NCBI GenBank assembly: GCA_009692905.1
Contig: SHYI01000022.1
Location: 1 to 11,279 of the forward strand
Reading direction: 5' to 3'
From: Chloroflexota bacterium
Lineage (GTDB): Bacteria > Chloroflexota > Limnocylindria > Limnocylindrales > Limnocylindraceae
DNA: 11,279 bases
Part shown: positions 6,610 to 11,279 of the stretch, in pieces
Layout: each line of letters begins with the position of its first letter
Position numbering within the stretch: position 1 is the stretch's first letter
The notes under the pieces: model-generated
The model's database searches: none
What the model saw: only the letters and a program-made list of their open reading frames with translations
Told to the model about the DNA's origin: nothing
Position numbers and translations under genes: made by a program

Positions 6610-7656
6610 TTACATACCCCGCTGCGATAGCCACGTCTCCAGGGCGTTCCTGAGGCGGGTTTTGGTTCCCTGCTCGGCGAAGGCGAAGTCGTAGCCGGTT
6701 CGCGCCAGGGCAATCAGGTCTGAGACGGGGAGCCCCAGCCGACGATGCACATGGAGGTACTCCTCCGAGAGGGTGACGTCGCTCACCACCAGGTCGTCGG
6801 TATTGAGGGTGATTGGCACGCCGCGCCGACGCAGTTCGGCAATCGGGAAATCTCCGTAGCCCGCAACGATCGCGGCCTGCGTATTGCTGGTAGGACAGAG
6901 GTCGAGCGAGACGTTGCGCGCGGCGAGCTCGGCGCAGAGCGATGGGTCATCAACCGCGACGCCACCATGAGCGATGCGCGCGGGCTGCACCTCAAGCGCG
7001 CGGCGCACCTGCGCAGCGCCGCCCCACTCCCCCGCATGGAGGGTGATCGCGAGTCCGCCGCTGCGCGCGATGTCAAATGACTCTTTGAATGTGAGTGGAT
7101 CGGGGAATGCCGCCTCGCGGCCAGCAAGATCGAACCCCACGACGCCGATGTCTTGAGCGGCGACTGCGGCAGTTGCGAGGTTGCGATTCTCTTCCAGCGA
7201 GTGCGAGCGAAGGGCGGTGACGATCAAGCGCACCTCGATGCCAGTCTGTTCTGCTGCGCGCTGCGCCCCGGCCGCAACGGCGGCGATCACCTGTGACTGC
7301 GTGAGCCCCTTCGCCGTGTGGAGGTGTGGGCCCCACCGCATCTCAAGATAGGCAACGTTCTCTGCAGCTTTGACGCGCACCAACTGCTCAGCGGCGCGAT
7401 CGAGCGCCTCGGCATCTTGCAGGAGGGCGATTGGCAGGTCGAATGCGCGCAAGAGATCGGCCTGATCGGCGCAGCGCTCCGGGGCGACGAGGGCGGCGCG
7501 CATCCCTGCCCAATCCCGCGGGGCATCAACGTTGCGCGTTGCGGCAAGTTCAAGGGCCAAGGCCGGATCCAGTGAGCCATCAAGGTGGAGATGAAGCTCA
7601 GGCTTCGGCATCTCAAAGAAGAGGCGACGCGCATCATCGGCACGCTGGAACTCCAC
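6610..7656 (-). CDS. Adenosine deaminase family protein (adenosine/adenine deaminase)
   Basis: A 348-residue cytosolic zinc hydrolase of the amidohydrolase superfamily that converts adenosine, or a related amino-purine, to the hydroxy product plus ammonia. Metal and catalytic residues are in place: H22 and H24 in ELHLHLDGSL, H207 and E210 in ITLHAGEW, H230 in ARIAHGG, SLDLCPTSN at 250-258, and D287-D288 in ITLNTDD. Length matches bacterial adenosine deaminases. The start is GTG at 7656, backed by a GGGGAGGGG ribosome site at 7669-7661; the internal ATG at codon 16 would begin almost on the first zinc motif. The gene lies 150 bp upstream of the lipoprotein gene on the same strand and is divergent from deoC. 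Adenosine is favoured by context, but adenine or other aminopurines are possible, as specificity within this family is hard to read from sequence. Confidence 0.92.
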   Translation of the reverse strand: MEFQRADDARRLFFEMPKPELHLHLDGSLDPALALELAATRNVDAPRDWAGMRAALVAPERCADQADLLRAFDLPIALLQDAEALDRAAEQLVRVKAAENVAYLEMRWGPHLHTAKGLTQSQVIAAVAAGAQRAAEQTGIEVRLIVTALRSHSLEENRNLATAAVAAQDIGVVGFDLAGREAAFPDPLTFKESFDIARSGGLAITLHAGEWGGAAQVRRALEVQPARIAHGGVAVDDPSLCAELAARNVSLDLCPTSNTQAAIVAGYGDFPIAELRRRGVPITLNTDDLVVSDVTLSEEYLHVHRRLGLPVSDLIALARTGYDFAFAEQGTKTRLRNALETWLSQRGM

Positions 7657-7687
7657 TGCTCCCCTCCCCTCGCGTTGTCTCGCAGGC

Positions 7688-7705
7688 TGCGCACCCGCGT
7701 GCGCA
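7688..7705. promoter_or_regulatory. Perfect inverted repeat in the divergent deaminase/deoC control region
   Basis: TGCGCAC-CCGC-GTGCGCA: 7-bp perfect arms with a 4-bp spacer, inside the 78-bp region between the divergent starts at 7656 and 7735. Size and symmetry suit a dimeric repressor (LacI, GntR or TetR class), able to control both genes. No regulator gene is in the window, so the binding protein is unknown. Confidence 0.5.
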
Positions 7706-7719
7706 TCTCCGCGAGAGAG

Positions 7720-7727
7720 AGGATACT
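7720..7727. promoter_or_regulatory. Overlapping divergent -10-like hexamers
   Basis: The block AGGATACT reads GATACT on the plus strand, ending 7 nt before the deoC ATG, and TATCCT on the minus strand, directed towards the deaminase. Each matches four of six TATAAT positions. Neither has a good -35 box at 16-18 nt. If real, deoC would be transcribed almost leaderless, while the deaminase would have a leader of about 55 nt that contains the inverted repeat at 7688-7705. Confidence 0.3.
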
Positions 7728-7734
7728 CCCCCGT

Positions 7735-8670
7735 ATGACCTCATCACTGCCGGTTGCGACAGATTCGCGAGCGCTCGGGGCCTGGCTCCGTGACGCGACC
7801 CCCGTTGACCGTGTTGGCATTGAGGAGCGTGTCGCCACCCTAAAGACCCGCTCCATTAAGAAGTCCTCCAAGGTGTGGGCACTCCGCCTGGCGTTGAGCA
7901 TGTGCGACCTCACCACCCTCGAAGGAAGAGACACGCCAGGGAAGATCCGCCAGCTGGCGACCAAGGCGATGCGCCCGCTCCCTGGTGATGCCTCGATGCC
8001 CTCGGTCGCGGCGCTCTGCTGCTACCCCGACCTTGTTGGCGTGGCGAAAGAGGCGCTCAAGGGGAGCAGCGTCAAGGTTGCCGCAGTCGCCACCGCCTTT
8101 CCGAGCGGCCGCTCGTGGATCGACCTAAAGATCGCCGAGACGAAGTACGCGGTTGCCGCTGGTGCCGACGAGATTGACATGGTCATCGACCGTGGCGCAT
8201 TCCTTGCCGGTGATTACGCCAAGGTGTGGGACGAGATCGTCGCCGTAAAAGAAGCCTGTGGGCCTGCACACCTCAAGGTGATTCTCGAGACGGGCGAGCT
8301 GGGTACCTATGACGATGTGCGACGCGCATCGGCGCTGGCGATTGCCGCGGGCGGCGACTTCATCAAAACCTCAACGGGCAAGGTCACACCGGCGGCGACG
8401 CTCCCCGTGACCCTCGTCATGCTCGAGACCATTCGCGAACATTGGAACCGCACTGGCAAGGTGGTTGGCATGAAGCCCGCCGGCGGGATTCGCACGGCGA
8501 AAGAGGCGATCCAATACTTGGTAGTGGTTCACGAGACGCTCGGCCCTGACTGGCTCACCCCCGACCGCTTCCGTTTCGGCGCATCGAGCCTGGTCAACGA
8601 CCTGCTGATGCAGCTCGAAAAAGAGGTGACGGGCGCCTACGCCGATCCGGACGACTTCACCCTCGACTAG
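7735..8670 (+). CDS. deoC: Deoxyribose-phosphate aldolase, long DERA type
   Basis: A 311-residue class I aldolase cleaving 2-deoxy-D-ribose-5-phosphate into glyceraldehyde-3-phosphate and acetaldehyde. The Schiff-base lysine is K211 in DFIKTSTGK. The proton-relay pair is D148 (DEIDMVID) and K247 (VGMKPAGGIR), matching E. coli D102, K167 and K201. HLKVILETGELG at 179-190 and RFGASSL at 280-286 complete the fold. It is some 50 residues longer than the E. coli enzyme. Its N-terminal segment (ERVATLKTRSIKKSSKVW near 31-48, CDLTTLEGRDTP at 57-68) resembles the animal DERA type. The ATG at 7735 is preferred to upstream in-frame codons, which would overlap the divergent deaminase. A weak purine-rich stretch (7712-7723) precedes it. 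It is the only plus-strand gene here, and the neighbouring aldehyde dehydrogenases suggest a fate for its acetaldehyde. Confidence 0.95.
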   Translation: MTSSLPVATDSRALGAWLRDATPVDRVGIEERVATLKTRSIKKSSKVWALRLALSMCDLTTLEGRDTPGKIRQLATKAMRPLPGDASMPSVAALCCYPDLVGVAKEALKGSSVKVAAVATAFPSGRSWIDLKIAETKYAVAAGADEIDMVIDRGAFLAGDYAKVWDEIVAVKEACGPAHLKVILETGELGTYDDVRRASALAIAAGGDFIKTSTGKVTPAATLPVTLVMLETIREHWNRTGKVVGMKPAGGIRTAKEAIQYLVVVHETLGPDWLTPDRFRFGASSLVNDLLMQLEKEVTGAYADPDDFTLD

Positions 8671-8711
8671 CACGTACTGATCGGCGCGCCTCACCGGCGC
8701 GGGGGCGTCGG
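8671..8711. other. Short convergent intergenic region with GC-rich inverted repeat
   Basis: deoC and the short aldehyde dehydrogenase-like gene end tail to tail 41 bp apart. The gap holds CGCGCC-TCACC-GGCGCG (8685-8701), a 6-bp perfect stem. No T-run follows on either strand, so a bidirectional terminator is possible but unproven. Confidence 0.35.
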
Positions 8712-9650
8712 CTAGGAGCCGATTGGGTGCCAGACGGTCTTCATTTCAAGGAAGGCGGTGATGCCGTCGATGCGCTCGCCGCGCTCCCCATCAAAGGCGT
8801 CGGCGCGATCCTTCACCCCATGCGGGCGACGTGCGACGCGGGCGACGTGCTCGGCGGCACCCTGCTCCGCCTCGACGAGCAGTGCGTCGGGGCAGCCCCA
8901 CAGGTCGAACCCATCGATATCGGCGTGACGCACCAGGTGCGGCAAGAGTTCCGCTCGGCGTGCGGTGATGATGTTCACCACGCCCGCCGGAACGTCGCTC
9001 ACGGCGAGTGTTTCAGCCAGGGTGACGGCGGGGAGCGGCGCCGATTCGCTCGCCAACACAATCGCCACGTTCCCTCCAGCGAGGATGCCGCCGAGACGCG
9101 AGACGAGACCGAGGAGCGGCGATGCCTCAGGGGCGATGGAGGCGATAACGCCGGTCGGCTCTGGAAGGGTGAAGACGAAGTGCGATGAGGCGACAGGATT
9201 GGTGCCACCAAGCACAGCGGCGAGCTTGTCGGGCCAGCCCGCGTACCAGACCATGCGATCGATGGCGGCGGAGACCTCTGCTGCCGCGTCGGACTTCGAT
9301 GCGCCGTGACTGATTAGGTCATCGCGGAATTGGGCCGCGCGACCCTCCATCAGTTCGGCAACGCGATAGAGGATCTGCCCGCGCACCATTGCGGTGCGTG
9401 CGGCCCACGGCTCGGCGGCGATTCGCGCAACGCGCACCGCCTCACGAAGGTCCTTGCGCGAGCCGCGTGCAATGTTGGCGACGCCGCCCTTTGCGAGTTG
9501 AACCTCTTGGCTTCGACCAGATTCGCTCCGTGGGAATGCGCCGCCGATATAGAGCTTGGCGGTGCGTCGCACCTCAAGACGCTCGGAGCCCTCTGACTCA
9601 ATCGTCAACGGGAGGTTGAGCTTCTCAGTGCGCTTCGACTTCTTCCCCAT
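8712..9650 (-). CDS. Short, probably non-catalytic aldehyde dehydrogenase-like protein
   Basis: A 312-residue homologue of the NAD-binding half of aldehyde dehydrogenases; the family is normally about 480-500 residues. WYAGWPDKL (135-143) and the Rossmann region (about 167-230) align with the upstream full-length enzyme. Key residues are gone: IPWNFP reads APEASP, so A176 replaces the oxyanion Asn; VLKPAS reads VLASES, so A200 replaces the cofactor Lys; FTGS reads LWGC. The catalytic domain with its GGK and Cys motifs is absent, and the protein ends in a basic linker and FLEMKTVWHPIG. The reading frame is intact and starts 2 nt after the upstream stop, with a GAGGAG ribosome site, so it looks like a maintained partner rather than a pseudogene. 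It resembles the second, catalytically dead module of ALDH16-type two-module enzymes. A structural or oligomerisation role is inferred. Confidence 0.8.
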   Translation of the reverse strand: MGKKSKRTEKLNLPLTIESEGSERLEVRRTAKLYIGGAFPRSESGRSQEVQLAKGGVANIARGSRKDLREAVRVARIAAEPWAARTAMVRGQILYRVAELMEGRAAQFRDDLISHGASKSDAAAEVSAAIDRMVWYAGWPDKLAAVLGGTNPVASSHFVFTLPEPTGVIASIAPEASPLLGLVSRLGGILAGGNVAIVLASESAPLPAVTLAETLAVSDVPAGVVNIITARRAELLPHLVRHADIDGFDLWGCPDALLVEAEQGAAEHVARVARRPHGVKDRADAFDGERGERIDGITAFLEMKTVWHPIGS

Positions 9651-9652
9651 GA

Positions 9653-11212
9653 CTAGGAGCTCCTCAGATAGGCGTGCAAGCCCTGCATGCCGCCTTCACG
9701 GCCGTAGCCAGACTCTTTGTAGCCGCCGAACGGCGCAGTTGGATCGAAGCGGTTGAAGGTATTCGCCCAGACCACGCCCGCCTTGAGGGCGCTGGCGACC
9801 TGCAGGATGCGGCTCCCCTTCTCCGTCCAGATGCCGGCGGAGAGTCCGTACGCCGTGTTGTTCGCCTTCTCGATTGCCTCAGCAACGGTGCGGAAGGTGA
9901 TCGTGGCCAAGACGGGCCCAAAGATCTCTTCGCGTGCGATGCGATGGCTTTGCGCCACATTGGTGAAGAGGGTTGGGCGGTAGAACCAGCCGCGCGTTGG
10001 CAGGTCGCAGGCGGGCTGCCAGATCTGGGCACCCTCGGCGACGCCGCTCGCCACCAGTTCGCCAATGGACTCCATTTGCGCCTTAGAGTTAATCGCGCCG
10101 ACGTCGGTGTTCTTATCCATCGGGTCACCGATGCGCAGCATCGACATGCGATCGCGCAGCCGCGCAAGGAACTCTTCGGCAATGGACTCCTGAACGAGGA
10201 GGCGACTGCCGGCACAGCAGACCTCGCCCTGGTTGAAGAAGATGCCGTTGACGACGCCTTCGACCGCCTGATCGAGCGCCGCGTCCTCAAAGACGATGTT
10301 TGCCGCCTTGCCGCCGAGTTCGAGGGTGAGCCCCTTCCCCTGCCCGGCGATCCCCTTGGCGATCGTGACGCCGACGGAGGTGCTGCCGGTGAAGGCGACC
10401 TTCGCCACGCGCGGGTCGGTAACGATCGACATGCCGGTGCTGCCCGGGCCGGTGACAATATTGACGACCCCATCTGGGAGTTCCGCCTGGCGGCAGACAT
10501 CGGCGAAAAGGAGCGCGGTGAGCGGTGTCGTTGAAGCAGGCTTCAGGACCACAGTGTTGCCGGCTGCAAGCGCCGGTGCGATCTTCCACGCCAGCATGAG
10601 GAGTGGGAAGTTCCACGGGATCACCTGCCCGACGACGCCGTGCGCCTCGGGTCGGCGGCCAGGAACGGCGTACTCCAGCTTGTCGGCCCAGCCCGCGTAG
10701 TACCAGAAGTGCGCGGCGGCGAGCGGTACATCCACGTCACGCGACTCACGGATCGGCTTCCCCGAGTCCATCGTCTCGGTGACGGCGAACTCACGGCTGC
10801 GCTCCTGCAGGATGCGGCTAATGCGATAGAGATACTTGGCCCGCTCGCGTGGGTGCAACTTCGACCAGACCTTGCGATAGGCGCGATCAGCGGCCTCAAT
10901 GGCGCGGTCGGCGTCGGCGGGGGTCCCCTTCGCGATCTCGGCGAGGGGCTCTTCGGTAGCGGGGTTGTAGGTGATGGTGACCTCGCCACCTGAGGGGGCG
11001 CGCTCCTTCCCGTCGATGAAGAGGCCGTAGCGCGGGCGAATCGTGACGATCTCACGGGACTCTGGGGCTGGGGCGTAGGCCCACGGGCTGTTGCCAGCGA
11101 GACCCGAGCTTGCTGGGGCCACGATCGCTGCGGGGGCGGGGGTCGTCACGCTGACGGCGCGCGTAGGAGTGCGTCGAGGTACGGCGCCCTTCGGTGACTG
11201 ATCGCTCGGCAT
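9653..11212 (-). CDS. NAD(P)-dependent aldehyde dehydrogenase, catalytic partner
   Basis: A 519-residue complete aldehyde dehydrogenase that oxidises an aldehyde to the acid; acetaldehyde from DeoC is the likely substrate. All signature residues are present: N201 in VIPWNFPL, K224 in VLKPAS, FTGSTSVG at 274-281, general base E298 in LELGGK, catalytic C332 in NQGEVCCAGSR, and E429 in EEIFGP. The core begins near residue 55. Ahead of it is a low-complexity Ala/Pro/Thr/Ser stretch of about 50 residues with no signal-peptide character. The ATG at 11212 gives this extension; a later GTG (codon 22) cannot be excluded. Upstream, TAGGAT ends 6 nt before the ATG, as in leaderless promoters. The stop is 2 nt before the short partner gene. 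Being non-acylating, it should make acetate rather than acetyl-CoA. Confidence 0.93.
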   Translation of the reverse strand: MPSDQSPKGAVPRRTPTRAVSVTTPAPAAIVAPASSGLAGNSPWAYAPAPESREIVTIRPRYGLFIDGKERAPSGGEVTITYNPATEEPLAEIAKGTPADADRAIEAADRAYRKVWSKLHPRERAKYLYRISRILQERSREFAVTETMDSGKPIRESRDVDVPLAAAHFWYYAGWADKLEYAVPGRRPEAHGVVGQVIPWNFPLLMLAWKIAPALAAGNTVVLKPASTTPLTALLFADVCRQAELPDGVVNIVTGPGSTGMSIVTDPRVAKVAFTGSTSVGVTIAKGIAGQGKGLTLELGGKAANIVFEDAALDQAVEGVVNGIFFNQGEVCCAGSRLLVQESIAEEFLARLRDRMSMLRIGDPMDKNTDVGAINSKAQMESIGELVASGVAEGAQIWQPACDLPTRGWFYRPTLFTNVAQSHRIAREEIFGPVLATITFRTVAEAIEKANNTAYGLSAGIWTEKGSRILQVASALKAGVVWANTFNRFDPTAPFGGYKESGYGREGGMQGLHAYLRSS

Positions 11213-11218
11213 AGGTGC

Positions 11219-11224
11219 ATCCTA
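11219..11224 (-). promoter_or_regulatory. Candidate leaderless -10 element for the aldehyde dehydrogenase operon
   Basis: TAGGAT on the minus strand fits TANNNT and ends 6 nt before the ATG at 11212, so transcription could begin at the start codon. No convincing -35 box lies 17-18 nt upstream. The AGGA within it could instead be a weak ribosome-binding site, 8 nt from the ATG. Confidence 0.35.
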
Positions 11225-11279
11225 GCGCGCCCACCACTTCCAGCGACGCGGCGTATCGCCTACCCTTCGCGCATGACAA

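Noticed and set aside
7585..7734. Upstream in-frame start for deoC at 7585
   Set aside because: It overlaps the divergent deaminase coding region; the added residues resemble no DERA N-terminus.
8685..8701. GC-rich stem as a confirmed bidirectional terminator
   Set aside because: The arms are only 6 bp and no T-run follows on either strand; kept only as a possible element of the gap.
8712..9650. Calling the short aldehyde dehydrogenase-like gene a pseudogene
   Set aside because: The frame is intact, it has a good ribosome site and tight coupling, and it ends in a coherent C-terminal motif; the loss of catalytic residues looks like a family trait.
9674..10534. Long plus-strand open frame opposite the aldehyde dehydrogenase (also 1869-2612, opposite the permease)
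   Set aside because: These are antisense shadows of well-supported genes in GC-rich DNA, with no recognisable domain.

Overview
The window is an accessory catabolic block for scavenging nucleosides. It is GC-rich (roughly 60% by eye), tightly packed and almost wholly coding. I see no RNA gene, insertion sequence, CRISPR array, integrase or attachment site. The binding protein is a lipoprotein with a CGGS-type N-terminus and a Ser/Ala/Pro linker. The permease carries an N-terminal extension of a kind I associate with Actinobacteria, the aldolase is the long DERA type, and two starts look leaderless. Together these suggest a free-living Actinobacterium or a Chloroflexota lineage. I cannot decide between them from the sequence.

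Layout, read 5' to 3' on the minus strand from the right edge: a catalytic aldehyde dehydrogenase (11212-9653) is followed 2 nt later by a short, apparently non-catalytic aldehyde dehydrogenase homologue (9650-8712). This pair converges on deoC, which lies on the plus strand (7735-8670). deoC is divergent from an adenosine/adenine deaminase-like gene (7656-6610), and the two share a 78-bp control region with a perfect inverted repeat. After a 150-bp gap the minus strand continues with a BMP-family nucleoside-binding lipoprotein (6459-5353), a 115-bp spacer with a strong UUCG-capped hairpin, a dual ABC ATPase (5237-3729), two permeases (3732-2536 and 2539-1196) and two tandem nucleoside hydrolases (1183-155, and 158 running off the left edge). 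Four of the last five junctions overlap by 4 nt or are separated by 12 nt, so this is one operon.

How it would work: the lipoprotein captures nucleosides and the ATPase with its two permeases imports them. Nucleoside hydrolases split ribonucleosides into base and ribose, and the deaminase converts adenosine (or a related amino-purine) to the hydroxy form. On the deoxy side, DeoC cleaves 2-deoxyribose-5-phosphate to glyceraldehyde-3-phosphate and acetaldehyde, and the adjacent dehydrogenase pair would oxidise the acetaldehyde. No phosphorylase, phosphopentomutase or sugar kinase is in the window, so the step producing deoxyribose-5-phosphate must be encoded elsewhere.

Most worth a second look: the aldehyde dehydrogenase pair, which reads like the two modules of an ALDH16-type enzyme encoded as separate genes; the tandem hydrolases with matching N-terminal extensions; and several regulatory structures (the intercistronic UUCG hairpin, a hairpin over the first hydrolase's start codon, the divergent-promoter palindrome and leaderless-type promoters). 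I found no wholly novel system.
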